Part shown: in pieces, positions 25,754 through 37,288 of the stretch | How the letters are laid out: every line of letters begins with the position of its first letter | Numbering within the stretch: the first letter of the stretch is position 1 | From: Cognaticolwellia beringensis | Lineage (GTDB): Bacteria > Pseudomonadota > Gammaproteobacteria > Enterobacterales > Alteromonadaceae | NCBI RefSeq assembly: GCF_002076895.1 | Contig: NZ_CP020465.1 | Coordinates: 2,852,001 to 2,916,000 of the forward strand | Reading direction: 5' to 3' | Length of the DNA: 64,000 nt | Notes under the pieces: model-generated | The model's database searches: none | Told to the model about the DNA's origin: nothing | Seen by the model: the letters and a program-made list of their open reading frames with translations, nothing else | Position numbers and translations under genes: made by a program

Positions 25754-28468
25754 ATGAACGACATTATTTTTACCGATAAACAATCTCCAGCTTCCATAAC
25801 AGGTCAAACAATCAGTAAAACAAATTGTCCATATTGTGGCGTTGGCTGCGGTATTGAAGCCACGGTCGAAAACAATAAAGTTATTGCTGTAAAAGGTAAT
25901 GTAGAACACCCTGCTAACTTAGGGCGTTTATGCGTAAAAGGGTCTTCGCTACATGAAACACAAGGTTTGCAAAATCGAATATTACACCCGCGCGTTAAGG
26001 GGAAGAACGTAAGTTGGGATAAAGCAACATCAACGATTGCTGACCACTTTAAAGCAACAATAGCGCAATATGGCCCTGACTCCGTCGCCTTTTATTTATC
26101 AGGGCAGCTACTTACTGAAGATTATTATGTCGCCAATAAGTTAATGAAAGGCTTTATTGGCTCAGGCAACGTCGATACTAACTCTCGCTTATGTATGGCG
26201 TCGGCAACTGCAGCACACAAGCGTGCCTTTGGCGAAGATGTGGTTGCAGGCTGTTACGATGATTTAAGCTCAGCCGAAGCTATTTTTATTATTGGCGCTA
26301 ACCCAGCGTACGCACATCCTATTGTTTATCAACGCATGATTAAAGCGCGAGAAGAAAACCCCGCCCGTAAAATAGTAGTGATTGACCCTCGCAGAACCGC
26401 GTCAGCGAAAGATGCTGATTTACATTTAGCGATAAAGCCCGGCAGCGATGCCTATTTTTATAACGGCTTATTAATCTATTTAGCCGAACAAGGTAAATTA
26501 GATAAAGATTACATCGCAAAACATTGCCATGGCTTCGAACAAGCATTAGAAACGGCAAAAAGCCAATTTTCTGATATTTCAGACGTTGCAATCGCTTGTG
26601 ATATTGAACTCTCATTATTGCTTGAGAGCTATCAAATTTTTGCTGAAACGGACAAAGTGGTGACTTTTTTCTCGCAAGGTATCAATCAATCATCAAGCGG
26701 TGTGGATAAAGCTAACGCGATTATTAACTGTCATTTAGCGACAGGAAAAATAGGACGAGAGGGCGCAGGTGCCTTTTCAATTACTGGCCAACCGAATGCC
26801 ATGGGTGGCCGAGAAGTGGGTGGTTTATCAACTCAACTTGCTGCGCATTTACATTTTGAAAATTCAAATGAAATAGATTTAGTTAAACGCTTTTGGCAAG
26901 CCCCCAATATTGCCACTAAGCCAGGTCTGAAAGCTGTAGATATGTTTGACGAGGTTAATTCAGGAAAGATTAAAGCCATTTGGATCATGGCAACAAACCC
27001 TGTGGTAAGTATGCCAAATGCTAACCTCGTAAAGCGAGCTTTAGAAAAATGCCCAATGGTTGTGGTGAGTGAATGTTATGAAAATACCGATACGATAAAT
27101 TATGCTGATGTCGTTTTACCCGCAAGTACATGGGGTGAAAAGCAAGGTTCTGTCACTAATTCAGATAGAACAATATCTGTGCATCAAAGTATGATAAAAG
27201 CTCCTGGTGAAGCAAAAAATGATTGGCAAATAATTACAGATGTTGCACACAAGTTAGGTTTCAAAGATGCTTTTAATTATCAGCACGCTGTTGACATATT
27301 TAGAGAGCATGCAGCATTGTCTGGCTTCGAAAACAGTCATCCTCTGGCTGAAAAAAAGGCTGAAAAAGATATTTACCGCGTTTTTGATATTTCAGCCTTA
27401 GCTAACATTTCACAATCTGATTATGAAAACTTTATCCCGACTAAATGGCCGATTAATGTGGCGAACCCAAATGGGGTACAACGTATATTCACTGATGGTG
27501 TTTTTGCGACAAAAAACCAAAAAGCGAATTTCATTCCGATTATTGCACAGTTACCAAAAATATTACCTGATAAAACCCAAGTGGTGATGAATTCGGGGAG
27601 AATCCGAGATCAATGGCATACGATGTCGAGAACGGGCCGTGTCGCTAAGTTAATGACTCATTCTGACGAGCCATATATTGCAGTAAATCCTGATGACGCC
27701 CAACGTTTTCAATTAGCTGACAAACAACTCGCTGTACTTTCAAATTTGAGCGCTGACTATATTGGCCGAGTGAACATAACTAACGAACAACGCACCGGCG
27801 AAATTTTTGTACCTATCCATTGGAACGATAATTTTTCAGCTTCTGCTCGTGTTTCAGCTCTGGTGAACCCGATTACAGATGAACTGTGTGGGCAGCCCGA
27901 GCTTAAACACAGCCCGGTTAGAATCAAGCCGTTTAATGCGGTATGGTCAGGCTACTTAATTTCTTCACAAACGGTAAATTGCCCAACCAGTTACTGGAGT
28001 AAAATTCAGCTTGAACAAGGCCATAAATATCTATTATCTGATAAGCAAAAATTAGGCGATGATGAAACTATTTTAGCCAATATATATCCACAAATTGATG
28101 ATTGGATAGTATTAAAAGATGCTCAACAAAATGTATTACGCATTGCGGGGTTTATTGATAACAAGTTGCATTGTTTTTTTGCTGCAAGCACTGATTTAAA
28201 CCTGAAATTTAATAGCCGATATATTGAAGGGCAATTAAATAAAGCACTGCCAATAAAAACTCGTTTTGCGTTAATGTCAGGTATCGATAGCAATGGCAAA
28301 GGTGATGTGGGTGACATGATTTGTTCTTGTTTTCAGGTGGGTGAAAAAACCATACAAGAAGCGATTAAATCAGGGCAATGTAAATCAGTAGCAAGCCTAG
28401 GTGAAAAATTGCAATGTGGCACTAACTGCGGTTCATGTATTCCTGAATTGAAAACATTTTTTACCTAA
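25754..28468 (+). CDS. nasA: Assimilatory nitrate reductase catalytic subunit (molybdopterin)
   Basis: The 904-residue molybdopterin oxidoreductase reduces nitrate to nitrite in the cytoplasm. The N-terminal 4Fe-4S ligands are Cys25, Cys28, Cys32 and Cys60 (CPYCGVGC ... GRLCVKG). The bis-MGD domains follow, with NSRLCMASA, IFIIGANPAYAHP, GREGAGAFSITGQPNAMGGRE and a C-terminal dinucleotide-binding domain (NSGRIRDQWHTMSRTGR). The last 50 residues form a BFD-type 2Fe-2S domain (Cys857, Cys859, then CGTNCGSC at 888-895), typical of the bacterial assimilatory enzymes that take electrons from a partner reductase. There is no Tat signal. Confidence 0.95.
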   Translation: MNDIIFTDKQSPASITGQTISKTNCPYCGVGCGIEATVENNKVIAVKGNVEHPANLGRLCVKGSSLHETQGLQNRILHPRVKGKNVSWDKATSTIADHFKATIAQYGPDSVAFYLSGQLLTEDYYVANKLMKGFIGSGNVDTNSRLCMASATAAHKRAFGEDVVAGCYDDLSSAEAIFIIGANPAYAHPIVYQRMIKAREENPARKIVVIDPRRTASAKDADLHLAIKPGSDAYFYNGLLIYLAEQGKLDKDYIAKHCHGFEQALETAKSQFSDISDVAIACDIELSLLLESYQIFAETDKVVTFFSQGINQSSSGVDKANAIINCHLATGKIGREGAGAFSITGQPNAMGGREVGGLSTQLAAHLHFENSNEIDLVKRFWQAPNIATKPGLKAVDMFDEVNSGKIKAIWIMATNPVVSMPNANLVKRALEKCPMVVVSECYENTDTINYADVVLPASTWGEKQGSVTNSDRTISVHQSMIKAPGEAKNDWQIITDVAHKLGFKDAFNYQHAVDIFREHAALSGFENSHPLAEKKAEKDIYRVFDISALANISQSDYENFIPTKWPINVANPNGVQRIFTDGVFATKNQKANFIPIIAQLPKILPDKTQVVMNSGRIRDQWHTMSRTGRVAKLMTHSDEPYIAVNPDDAQRFQLADKQLAVLSNLSADYIGRVNITNEQRTGEIFVPIHWNDNFSASARVSALVNPITDELCGQPELKHSPVRIKPFNAVWSGYLISSQTVNCPTSYWSKIQLEQGHKYLLSDKQKLGDDETILANIYPQIDDWIVLKDAQQNVLRIAGFIDNKLHCFFAASTDLNLKFNSRYIEGQLNKALPIKTRFALMSGIDSNGKGDVGDMICSCFQVGEKTIQEAIKSGQCKSVASLGEKLQCGTNCGSCIPELKTFFT

Positions 28469-28573
28469 AAAATACCATTCAATAGTTAGTCAACTATTCA
28501 GAGTATGAAGTAAGCTGTTTATTTTAATTTATTGCTGACACTTAAATTTCCAAACATACTTACCTTGACGCAG

Positions 28574-29320
28574 TTATTTAGAAAATACTTTCTTGAGTAG
28601 TTCAGTAGTTCGTTTTTCTGGATTCTCACGAATAGCCGCTTCTTCTTTGGCCAAATATTCAAATATGCCTGACAACGCTTGGGTTTTAACTAACTCAATT
28701 AAATCACTACTTATATCGGGAACAAATGGTAGCGATTGATATTTTGATATTATTTTATCGTATAAGGTTAATGCGCCGACATCAGCTAAGCTTTGTTTTA
28801 TAATTGGATCCATGGCTTGAGCGATTGGACCTGACATTTGGCTTTTAAAATATTGTGTTGCTGCATCGTTCTCACCGTTATAAATCGTCTGAATGTCGAT
28901 CAGTGTTAAGTTGTTTATCGCGTTTGATATAATAGGACCTGCGGCTGGTATTGCTTGTTCTGCAGCCTCGTTCAACTTAGCTTCAAGCTCATCGGTCCAT
29001 TGTCCCATGCCTATTTTATCTAATATTTTCCCGGCGCTGGCCAATGCAGGTGGTAAATCAATATGTAAATTGGGGTTGTCGGCAAAAGCACCACTTTGTT
29101 GTAAGGTTTTTATCACTGATTCTGAACCAACTGACAGTGCTTGTTTTAGTGCTTTAGCTATTTGCTCATCACTTAGCACTAGCTGTGAAACATTATCCTC
29201 ACCTGAGAGTAACTTCTTCGCTTTTTCCCACCAGCTATCTTGAGCAATAGCGGGTGAAATTAGCAAGATTGAACACAGGGCGATAACAGAAAATTTAGCG
29301 TATTTTTTAGTGCTTTGCAT
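28574..29320 (-). CDS. DUF4197 domain protein with signal peptide
   Basis: The 248 residues begin with a signal peptide (cleaved near AIA-QDSWW) and are otherwise helical, matching the DUF4197 family of secreted or periplasmic proteins of unknown function. Family-like stretches include LSDEQIAKALKQALSVG, IDLPPALASAGKILDKIGMG and AAGPIISNAINNLTL. It is convergent with nasA and lies about 150 nt downstream of the AsmA gene in the same direction. The family call is good; no function can be given. Confidence 0.85.
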   Translation of the reverse strand: MQSTKKYAKFSVIALCSILLISPAIAQDSWWEKAKKLLSGEDNVSQLVLSDEQIAKALKQALSVGSESVIKTLQQSGAFADNPNLHIDLPPALASAGKILDKIGMGQWTDELEAKLNEAAEQAIPAAGPIISNAINNLTLIDIQTIYNGENDAATQYFKSQMSGPIAQAMDPIIKQSLADVGALTLYDKIISKYQSLPFVPDISSDLIELVKTQALSGIFEYLAKEEAAIRENPEKRTTELLKKVFSK

Positions 29321-29470
29321 AATTTTATTTCCAAATTAATTCGCTAACATCAAAGTAAATCAATAACGTAATTATAATAATTCTGTAGCTTAAGTATTAG
29401 CACCAAAATGCAGATATTAGCGGTAGCAATAATTAAGTTATTGATGATTCGTTTCTGACAAGTTAGCTAG

Positions 29471-31399
29471 TTAGCCAAAAAGTCCTTTTAGCTTGTCTTT
29501 GAGTTTATCTTTAACTTTGTCTTTTACTTTATCTTTGGCTCCTGAACTAACATCGGGGCGTATTTTAATGTTATGAAACGGCCCTGTAATTTTTATCGGG
29601 ATCACAACGCCAGCGTCAGTACTTTCTGCCGCTTGTCCTTGAGTTGAGGCCACTATTTTTGATTTAACTTGCAGATTTACGTTTGTTTTCGGTAGGTCTA
29701 TGTCACCGGTGCCCGATATTCTGATAAAAGGATTATTCAAAGACAAATTATCTGTATTAGCGACACCGTTAGTTAGCGTAAATTTACCCGTTAAGGCAGC
29801 AAAATCTGTTTTATCAGCGTTGCTAAAGTCACTATCTAAACTGACCGCAGATAAGTTGCCTTGCATTATACTGCTGGCGCTCTTGGCAATTGCAGCTAAA
29901 TTAACGCCTTTAACAGCACCATCAATAAAACTAATGTCGAGGTGGCCATTGAGTTGCTGAATAAAATCACGTTGGCTAATGCCTTTGGTTGACAGATCCC
30001 ATGTTAATTGCCCTTTACCTAATAATTTATCAAAGCCAACCGCATCGTTAAGTAGCGGCTCGGCATTAATATTGGCTAAATCAAATTTGGTGGTGATTTG
30101 GTAAGGTTTTTTATTGGCGTTAACTTTAATCGCGCCACTGCCACTGCCTTCATAACCCTGAAAGCTTTTCAATTGCACATTCGCAACGCTATTGTTTAAT
30201 ACAACGGCTATCTCATTCTTACCCAATTTAATATCTCGGACGAATAACTGACTCGATTTAATTGAAATATCGGCATTTAATGAAGCCAAAGCGGATAAAT
30301 CAAGCGCAGTATCATCCCAAACAATCGGTTGACTAGCCGTATCATCTGCTGGTGTTGCTTCTGAGGTTGGCTCAGGTAAATAAGGGTTAAGGTCAAGTAT
30401 GCCCAAATCGATATTGCTGACAAGTTTCAGTGGTGTAGATAAGGTAATGGTCGTTGAACCTTTAAATGCTAAAGCGTCTAAATTAACCATTAACTCATTA
30501 AGGGTGAGATTATCGTTAGCAAAGCCCATATTGGTACTAAATGAGAATTTATTAAAAGCTTCATCTTTAGCGGCCAATGGAATGTTCTGCCAGTTTAGTA
30601 ACTTCTTAACAGAATCTCCTGAAACCGATAATTTACCACTTAGCTCTTTGCCTTGTTGTACCACATCACCTTTATAGGTTAATTTTACTAAGGCGGATGT
30701 TAAGTCTAATTCAACTGAAAATGGCTGGTTATTAATCGCTTTTGCAGGTGTGGTAATACTTGATTCAAGTTCAAGCACTTGTGTCATATATCTAACACTG
30801 CCTGAGAGATTAAGGGGTTCTCGTAACGAGGGAAGTTTTACCGCTAAATTTAGCTGATCAATGACTTTAGTTTCTTTACTTTGATGATCGATAAAAGTGA
30901 GCTTGCCACCATTAATTTCTACTTGACCAAGACTAATATCAAAAGCATCAGGTAAATTAATTGATTTATCATCAGTTGGTGATTGTTCAGTTGTACTTTC
31001 AGCCCCAGCCAGAGTTGAGAACTGCCAGTTCACCGTACCATCAACACTTTTTTCTAGCAGGATGTCGGGATCATTAATAACAAACTTCTCAATGGCTAAC
31101 TCACCAGAAAACACTGAAAGCCAAGGGATATGGATCATTAATTCACTAATGCTTGCCATATCAGGTTTAGAGCCACCTGTTACATTGGAAAAGTGCACAT
31201 CGTTTAGCACCAAAGATAACGAAGGAAATACACTTAAACTCTGTTCACCATCAACCGTTAACGTTCGACCTGTCGATTGCTCTACTTTAGTGCTTACTTG
31301 GTTAAATATATCCTCAGTCGATATTAATTGCGTGGCAACTACTATCAATAAAACAATGATAAAAATAATTACAGCGAAGGATTTTAAGAATATTTTCAT
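29471..31399 (-). CDS. AsmA family protein
   Basis: The 642-residue protein has one N-terminal transmembrane helix (FLKSFAVIIFIIVLLIVVATQ) followed by the AsmA-type periplasmic beta-rich domain: TGRTLTVDGEQSLSVFPSLS, VNGGKLTF-like strands and GNGHLDISFIDGAVKGVNLA. It ends with a lysine-rich tail of repeated KDKVKDKLKDKL. AsmA-like proteins belong to the bridge-like lipid-transfer superfamily and act in envelope phospholipid or outer-membrane homeostasis. The length and tail are typical of the larger AsmA paralogues. Confidence 0.88.
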   Translation of the reverse strand: MKIFLKSFAVIIFIIVLLIVVATQLISTEDIFNQVSTKVEQSTGRTLTVDGEQSLSVFPSLSLVLNDVHFSNVTGGSKPDMASISELMIHIPWLSVFSGELAIEKFVINDPDILLEKSVDGTVNWQFSTLAGAESTTEQSPTDDKSINLPDAFDISLGQVEINGGKLTFIDHQSKETKVIDQLNLAVKLPSLREPLNLSGSVRYMTQVLELESSITTPAKAINNQPFSVELDLTSALVKLTYKGDVVQQGKELSGKLSVSGDSVKKLLNWQNIPLAAKDEAFNKFSFSTNMGFANDNLTLNELMVNLDALAFKGSTTITLSTPLKLVSNIDLGILDLNPYLPEPTSEATPADDTASQPIVWDDTALDLSALASLNADISIKSSQLFVRDIKLGKNEIAVVLNNSVANVQLKSFQGYEGSGSGAIKVNANKKPYQITTKFDLANINAEPLLNDAVGFDKLLGKGQLTWDLSTKGISQRDFIQQLNGHLDISFIDGAVKGVNLAAIAKSASSIMQGNLSAVSLDSDFSNADKTDFAALTGKFTLTNGVANTDNLSLNNPFIRISGTGDIDLPKTNVNLQVKSKIVASTQGQAAESTDAGVVIPIKITGPFHNIKIRPDVSSGAKDKVKDKVKDKLKDKLKGLFG

Positions 31400-31701
31400 A
31401 ATGGCTCTTAATTAACGGAAGTTAATGTCTACTATAGTAAATAAGTAGATTAAATTCATTGAATTGGCAAAAAATACTCTGGTGAATTTTTTTAGCCAGA
31501 GTATTTAAATATATTGTTATTAATGAAGCAAAGTATACTTTTTATCGGGGATTGTAAACGCGTTGAAATCACAGTTTTTTGTGTTGTGAAGTAGATAAAT
31601 ATTAAGACAAGAATGTAGACAAATAAATACAAAAAAAGTATTGATTAAATACCAATTAGACATATTATGTCGTAGTTGCGTTCACTTACTTGGAGTTTAT
31701 C

Positions 31702-32574
31702 ATGCAGCGTATTGTATTATTTCTATTAACTAACTTAGCCATTATGGTTGTGTTAAGTATTACCATGAGTATTTTAATGTCAGTATTTGGCATTGATCGC
31801 CAAGGCATGGGCGGCTTACTTGTCATGGCGAGTGTTTTTGGTTTCGGTGGCTCTTTTATTTCATTGCTAATGTCGAAGTGGATGGCGAAGCGCTCAGTGG
31901 GGGCTTATGTTATTGAACAGCCGAAAAACAACACTGAAAAGTGGTTACTTGAAACCGTTAAACGTTATGCCCAACAAGCTAAAATTGGCATGCCAGAAGT
32001 AGCGATTTTTGAATCACCCGACATGAACGCTTTTGCTACCGGTGCCAATAAAAACAATGCCTTAGTGGCAGTTAGCACTGGTTTGCTAGCCCATATGACA
32101 CAAGAAGAAGCGGAAGCTGTTATAGGTCATGAAATTAGCCATGTGGCTAATGGTGACATGGTAACGTTAACCTTAGTACAAGGAGTCGTGAATACTTTTG
32201 TAATTTTCTTAGCACGCGTGATCGCTGGCCTTATTGATAACGCCACCCGGAGTAACAATTCAAATGGTGCTGGCTTAGGTGGTTTTGCATATTTCGGCAT
32301 TGTGTTTGTTTTAGAAATGCTCTTGGGTGTGCTTGCCAGTACGATTGTGGCTTGGTTTTCTCGAAAAAGAGAATTTCGCGCCGATATCGGTGGTGCTCAG
32401 TTGGCAGGTACTGCCGCGATGATTGGCGCGTTGGAGCGACTTAAACGCAGCCAAGAGAGCCATTTAGAAGGTTCTATGATGGCGTTTGGTATCAATACTA
32501 AATCATCTTTTAGTCAACTTTTTGCTACGCACCCGCCATTAGATGATCGTATAAAGGCGTTGAAAGCAATGTAA
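31702..32574 (+). CDS. htpX: Membrane-bound zinc protease HtpX
   Basis: The 290-residue M48 protease degrades misfolded inner-membrane proteins. It has two N-terminal transmembrane helices (about 4-30 and 35-55), the zinc motif HEISH at residues 143-147 with NGDMVT after it, two further hydrophobic segments, and the downstream [17 protein letters not shown] element containing the third ligand Glu. ATG at 31702 is chosen because TTGGAG lies six bases upstream; an in-frame TTG at 31690 would overlap that site. Length is the family norm. Confidence 0.95.
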   Translation: MQRIVLFLLTNLAIMVVLSITMSILMSVFGIDRQGMGGLLVMASVFGFGGSFISLLMSKWMAKRSVGAYVIEQPKNNTEKWLLETVKRYAQQAKIGMPEVAIFESPDMNAFATGANKNNALVAVSTGLLAHMTQEEAEAVIGHEISHVANGDMVTLTLVQGVVNTFVIFLARVIAGLIDNATRSNNSNGAGLGGFAYFGIVFVLEMLLGVLASTIVAWFSRKREFRADIGGAQLAGTAAMIGALERLKRSQESHLEGSMMAFGINTKSSFSQLFATHPPLDDRIKALKAM

Positions 32575-32645
32575 CTGATTCAAATCTGCGAGGGCTGTTT
32601 ATGTAGCATACATGATTAGTTATGGCCCTAATGCCTAAGCACTTA

Positions 32646-32654
32646 TGGTATACT
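32646..32654 (+). promoter_or_regulatory. Extended -10 promoter for the Gfo/Idh/MocA gene
   Basis: TGGTATACT supplies a TG-extended -10 element (TATACT) 50 nt before the ATG. No good -35 is seen. It lies within a long imperfect inverted repeat, CTGCGAGG/CCTCGCAG (32586-32593 and 32660-32667). Confidence 0.4.
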
Positions 32655-32703
32655 TGCTGACCTCGCAGACTCTTCTTTTTATAGTTTTAATTTTGGATTT
32701 TTA

Positions 32704-33744
32704 ATGATCAACGTTGGCGTTATTGGGTATGGCATGTCAGCCAATATCTTTCATTTACCTTTTATAGAATCAAATGATAATTTTACCTTTATAGCGATAA
32801 GTACTCGCCAAAAAGAGACGGTTCAAGCAAAGTATAAAAAGGTGCGAATTTTCGATACTCCTGATGAATTAATTCAAAGTTCATTGGTTAGCTTAGTTGT
32901 TATTACTGCGCCAAATGATGTGCATTATAAAATAGCCAAAAGTTGCTTAGAAAATGGCTTACATGTTGTTATTGAAAAGCCCATGGTGACGTCATCTATT
33001 CAAGCACAAGAATTAATCGAACTCGCCAATAAAAATAACTGTTTATTATCGGTTTATCATAATCGCAGGTGGGATGGTGACTTTTTAACGGTTAAAAAGT
33101 TGCTAGCAAATAATCGTTTAGGAGAGCTTAAAGTTTTTCAGTCTTGTTTTGACCGCTTCCGTCCTGAAGTTAGAACTAAATGGAAAGAGCAAGCGGGCGA
33201 GGGGACAGGTATATTATATGATTTAGGCTCACACCTTATTGATCAAGCATTAACATTATTTGGCTTACCTACCGCTATCACTGCACGTTGCTTAGCATTA
33301 CGTGAAGCATCTAAGACGACAGATTATTTTGATATTCAATTACATTATGCCAACATGGAAGTTAAATTAAGTTCTAGCCCATTTATGGCAGGCCCTATTA
33401 AACGTTTTCAACTGGAGGGAACTTTGGGGAGTTATATTAAGTTTGGACTTGATCCCCAAGAGCAACAACTTAATGACGGTATCGATGTTAATGCTGATGC
33501 ATTTGCATATGATGACGAAATAAATATTGGCACTCTATACCTTGGCGAACACGCAGAGATAGTTCCGACTGAGCGCGGTTGTTATCAATCATATTATCAT
33601 AATATTGCTAACGCGATTAATAACAGGTGTTTGACAGATGACTCGTTAGTAAGCGCCACTGAAGCGATGCAAGTTATTCAATTAATTGAATTAGCACAAT
33701 GGAGTAGCGATCAAGGAAAAACAGTTTCACTTACTGTGGGATAA
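32704..33744 (+). CDS. Gfo/Idh/MocA family NAD(P)-dependent oxidoreductase
   Basis: The 346-residue protein has an N-terminal Rossmann fold (INVGVIGYGMSANIFHLPF), the family motif EKPMV in the catalytic loop, and a C-terminal GFO_IDH_MocA domain with GTGILYDLGSHLIDQAL carrying the usual Asp-His pair. It resembles the YhhX/YdgJ subgroup, sugar or polyol dehydrogenases with unassigned substrates. It stands alone, and a long hairpin separates it from the convergent speB. Confidence 0.88.
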   Translation: MINVGVIGYGMSANIFHLPFIESNDNFTFIAISTRQKETVQAKYKKVRIFDTPDELIQSSLVSLVVITAPNDVHYKIAKSCLENGLHVVIEKPMVTSSIQAQELIELANKNNCLLSVYHNRRWDGDFLTVKKLLANNRLGELKVFQSCFDRFRPEVRTKWKEQAGEGTGILYDLGSHLIDQALTLFGLPTAITARCLALREASKTTDYFDIQLHYANMEVKLSSSPFMAGPIKRFQLEGTLGSYIKFGLDPQEQQLNDGIDVNADAFAYDDEINIGTLYLGEHAEIVPTERGCYQSYYHNIANAINNRCLTDDSLVSATEAMQVIQLIELAQWSSDQGKTVSLTVG

Positions 33745-33751
33745 GTAGCAA

Positions 33752-33782
33752 GTTCGTAAGTTATTTAGGATAACTTACGAAC
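33752..33782. terminator. Strong hairpin between convergent genes, probable terminator
   Basis: GTTCGTAAGTTAT and ATAACTTACGAAC form a perfect 13-bp stem with a 5-nt loop (TTAGG). It lacks a T-run, but its place between the Gfo/Idh gene and the speB stop suggests transcription end or RNA stability. Confidence 0.55.
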
Positions 33783-33805
33783 ACTAAATTGGAAGTTTGC
33801 GTAGT

Positions 33806-34732
33806 TTAGGCCAGCTTATGTTTGACAGTCCAAAGGTGTGCTAGCTCTAAAGCAATAGTTGCAGCTGCTAGGGCGGTAACTTCACTATTGTCGTATGCCG
33901 GCGCTACTTCAACTACATCCATGCCAACGATATTAATGCCTGCTAAAGCGCGTAAAATCTTTAGTACTTTATCTGTAGATAAACCGCCACATACCGGAGT
34001 GCCTGTCCCCGGCGCAAAGGCAGGGTCTAAGCAATCAATATCAAATGTTACGTAAACCGGTGTATCACCGACGCTGTTTTTAATTAATGTGCAGATCTCA
34101 TTAACACTCATGTCATTGGCTTGCATGGCATTGATAACAGAAAAAACATGATCTTTTTCTTGGTAATTTGTACGAATACCCACTTGAATAGACTTATCTC
34201 TATCAATAAGGTTTTCTTTCGGCGCATGATAAAACATAGTGCCGTGGTCATAACAACTGCCATTGTTGTACGTATCGGTATGGGCATCGAAGTGAATCAG
34301 TGCCATTTTACCGAATTTTTTTGCATGCGCTCGCAGTATTGGCAAGGTAACAAAATGATCACCACCCAAAGATAAAACGGTTTTACCTGACGAAAGTAAT
34401 TGGTCAACCGCTGTTTCAACCTGTTGACAAAAGTGTGCGGCATCGCCCGGTGAAAAAACCAAGTCTCCAGCATCTATTATTTTACAGTGCTTTAACAAGT
34501 TAAAAGGCCACGGAAATCGCTTGCCTTCCCATGCTAAATTCACTGAGGCTTGTCTAATAGCTGTAGGGCCCATTCGTGCGCCTGAGCGCCCAGTTGTAGC
34601 CATATCAAAGGGCAAACCTAATACTACGATGTCTGCTGATGATTCAATTGGATTTTTCTCTAAAGGCTGACGTAAAAATGTCATCGCATTAGAGTAAAGA
34701 GAATCATCAACTTGATTGAATATGTTTTTCAT
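33806..34732 (-). CDS. speB: Agmatinase SpeB
   Basis: About 308 residues of the ureohydrolase family. It hydrolyses agmatine to putrescine and urea. The manganese-binding motifs are present: [23 protein letters not shown] and [18 protein letters not shown]. It follows speA by 8 nt on the same strand, so the pair converts arginine to putrescine. Two adjacent ATG codons occur (34735 and 34732); AAGGAAG is best spaced for the second. Confidence 0.94.
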   Translation of the reverse strand: MKNIFNQVDDSLYSNAMTFLRQPLEKNPIESSADIVVLGLPFDMATTGRSGARMGPTAIRQASVNLAWEGKRFPWPFNLLKHCKIIDAGDLVFSPGDAAHFCQQVETAVDQLLSSGKTVLSLGGDHFVTLPILRAHAKKFGKMALIHFDAHTDTYNNGSCYDHGTMFYHAPKENLIDRDKSIQVGIRTNYQEKDHVFSVINAMQANDMSVNEICTLIKNSVGDTPVYVTFDIDCLDPAFAPGTGTPVCGGLSTDKVLKILRALAGINIVGMDVVEVAPAYDNSEVTALAAATIALELAHLWTVKHKLA

Positions 34733-34743
34733 CATAACTTCCT

Positions 34744-36654
34744 TTAAAGATCTTCAAGGTATGTGTAGCCTTTAAGGCCATCAACTAGCTCTTTATAAAC
34801 GTCTTCACCTTCGTCTTTAGGTAATCTAGCCTCTATAAGCTCGGCATAAGTTTGTTGAAACAGTTTTGCATCTAAATGCACATAATTCAACATGTCTTCA
34901 ACCGTATCACCTTCGTTAATTTCAGTTATTTCTGCTTCACCATCATCATTTATAAATACTACCGCGCTGTGTGTGTCGCCGAATAAATTATGCATATCGC
35001 CTAAAATTTCTTGATAAGCACCGACTAAGAAAAAGCCTAGTAAATAAGGTTCATCTTCGGTCCATGCCGGCACTGGTAGTGTGCTTTCAATGCCTTGACC
35101 ATCAACGTAATGGTTAATAATGCCATCTGAATCACAAGTAATATCTAATATCACTGCTCTTTTTTCATGTGATTTATGCAAGTTATTTAACGGTAAAATT
35201 GGAAAAACCTGATCTATGCCCCAAGAGTCGGGTAAAGATTGAAATAAAGAAAAATTAACAAAAAATTTATCTGCTAGTTTTTCAGCTAAATCATCAATTA
35301 TCGGTCGATGAAAACGATTTTTACTGTCCATCAATTGATTTAATTCATAACAAATACGCAAGTTAACTTGCTCTGACCAAGCGCGTTGAGTTAAATCTAA
35401 TAATCCCATAGAAAATTGACCATGTACTTCAGCTAAGTCACTTTGAGTGTCATGATAAATTTCAATAAGTGCACGATCATCTTGTCGATCCTTTAATTGC
35501 TCTAACGAACGCCACATATTATTTAAAAGCACAGACTCATCACTTAAAGGCGCAGTTATGTTTTCTGGCTGATAAGATTCCGCACCAATAACATTAGAAA
35601 TAAGTACGGCATGATGTGCAGTTAATGCTCTACCAGACTCTGAAATAATCATCGGCATAGGTTGATCATAGCTCTTACAGACATCACCAATGGTATTAAC
35701 AATATTATTAGCATACTCCGCAAGGCTGTAGTTCATGGAGTTATGTGACTGGCTACGTGTACCATCATAGTCTATGGCCAAACCGCCACCAACATCCATA
35801 CATGAAAGACCTGCACCCAGACGGCGAAGCTCACAATAAAAACGTGCGGCTTCACTAACGCCTAATCTCACGTCTCTAATATTGGCTATTTGGGAGCCTA
35901 AGTGAAAATGCACTAATTTTAATGTATCAAGCATGTTTTCTTCTTTAAGTACTTTAACAACGTTAAGTACTTGTGAGGCTGATAAACCAAACTTTGATTT
36001 TTCACCACCACTTGCTTGCCACTTTCCTTTACCTTGAGATGCTAAACGAACACGTATGCCTAAACGAGGCTCAACATTCAGCTTTTTAGCTTCGGTTAAA
36101 ATCATCGCCAGTTCAGACATTTTTTCTAAAACAATATGAACTTTATGTCCTAATTTTTCGCCAATTAAGGCTAAGCGCACATACTCGCGGTCTTTGTAGC
36201 CATTACAAACAATAACAGATGAAACCTTTTGAGCCATCGCTAAAACAGCAAGTAATTCAGCCTTACTACCCGCTTCAAGCCCTAGCTGGGTGTATTCTTT
36301 GTTATGTTGGCTAGCTAAAATTTCATCCACAACTTCGCGCTGTTGATTAACCTTAATAGGGTAAACCAGTAAATATTTATGCTGATAATCATATGCCTCA
36401 ATCGCATTATTAAAAGCTTCACATAAACTGTGAATGCGATGATGGATTATTTGCGGAAAACGCACTAAAGCAGGCAAAGTTAAGCCTTTAGCTTCAATCA
36501 TTTTAGCAATGGTAGTTAAATCTACCGTGTGATTTTGATTATCAAACTTAGGCGCAACATATACGTTACCTGTATCGTTGATACCGAAATAGCCCTGACT
36601 CCAATGACGTACATTGTAATGTGTACGCGCGTGATCAAGATTATCTTTATTCAT
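34744..36654 (-). CDS. speA: Biosynthetic arginine decarboxylase SpeA
   Basis: The 636-residue PLP enzyme decarboxylates arginine to agmatine, the substrate of SpeB. The PLP-lysine motif [42 protein letters not shown] and [13 protein letters not shown] are characteristic of the large biosynthetic type, and the length agrees. It is the first gene of the speAB pair; TTCCTTT before the ATG on the plus strand gives AAAGGAA on its own strand. Confidence 0.95.
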   Translation of the reverse strand: MNKDNLDHARTHYNVRHWSQGYFGINDTGNVYVAPKFDNQNHTVDLTTIAKMIEAKGLTLPALVRFPQIIHHRIHSLCEAFNNAIEAYDYQHKYLLVYPIKVNQQREVVDEILASQHNKEYTQLGLEAGSKAELLAVLAMAQKVSSVIVCNGYKDREYVRLALIGEKLGHKVHIVLEKMSELAMILTEAKKLNVEPRLGIRVRLASQGKGKWQASGGEKSKFGLSASQVLNVVKVLKEENMLDTLKLVHFHLGSQIANIRDVRLGVSEAARFYCELRRLGAGLSCMDVGGGLAIDYDGTRSQSHNSMNYSLAEYANNIVNTIGDVCKSYDQPMPMIISESGRALTAHHAVLISNVIGAESYQPENITAPLSDESVLLNNMWRSLEQLKDRQDDRALIEIYHDTQSDLAEVHGQFSMGLLDLTQRAWSEQVNLRICYELNQLMDSKNRFHRPIIDDLAEKLADKFFVNFSLFQSLPDSWGIDQVFPILPLNNLHKSHEKRAVILDITCDSDGIINHYVDGQGIESTLPVPAWTEDEPYLLGFFLVGAYQEILGDMHNLFGDTHSAVVFINDDGEAEITEINEGDTVEDMLNYVHLDAKLFQQTYAELIEARLPKDEGEDVYKELVDGLKGYTYLEDL

Positions 36655-36874
36655 TGATGTTCCTTTAGCCTTTTTATTTAATAACAGAAAGGGAATTTAT
36701 CGTGGGTAATGGGGCGCGAATTAGAAATTAACAGCGACTTATTGTCCAACAAAAAAAATATTATTTGATGACAATTATTATCGATTAGTCACGGGTATTT
36801 AAACGATTTTTGAAAACAGTAGGTTAGCTTTTATTTTTCATGATGGATTTTTTGGTCAAAGTACAGACAATCGC

Positions 36875-37015
36875 TAATCGACAGTTGAGGTAAGCGTGCC
36901 AGAATGTATTCTTTACATTTAGTTGCTATTAAAAGTGTGATTGATAATTTCATTTATACAACTTAACTGCTTTCAACAAACCTGACCCCATTGGTTTGAC
37001 CCCATAGGTTTCCCT
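36875..37015 (-). pseudogene. Decayed RAYT element (5' end and flank only)
   Basis: About 130 bp resemble the stretch at 39080-39205 covering the first codons and upstream flank of the second RAYT gene. Shared pieces include GAGGTAAGCG, AATGTATTC, TTTATACAACT and AACCTGACCCCATTGGTTT. The rest of that gene is absent, so this is a remnant or a non-autonomous derivative. The rest of 36655-37288 has no supported gene. Confidence 0.65.
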
Positions 37016-37288
37016 TCAATATTTTTTGTTAAGTTAATTAAAAAATTGATGTTGAACTTTGTTAATAAAAGTGCAAAATCAGGCGGATTTTTTACTTGGG
37101 TTCGAATTTTGTAGTTATATAAAAAACCACCTCGTGGATTAGATGGGTGAAATTTAGAGTTAATTAGGAATTGAAAGCTGAGTCAAAAATAATCTAAGGC
37201 AATTTATTGAGTAAGTGATACAAGCGAGTGTAGCTTGTCTTGAAAGCATATTAATACAGTCATAATACAGAAATTTAAATGAGTAACC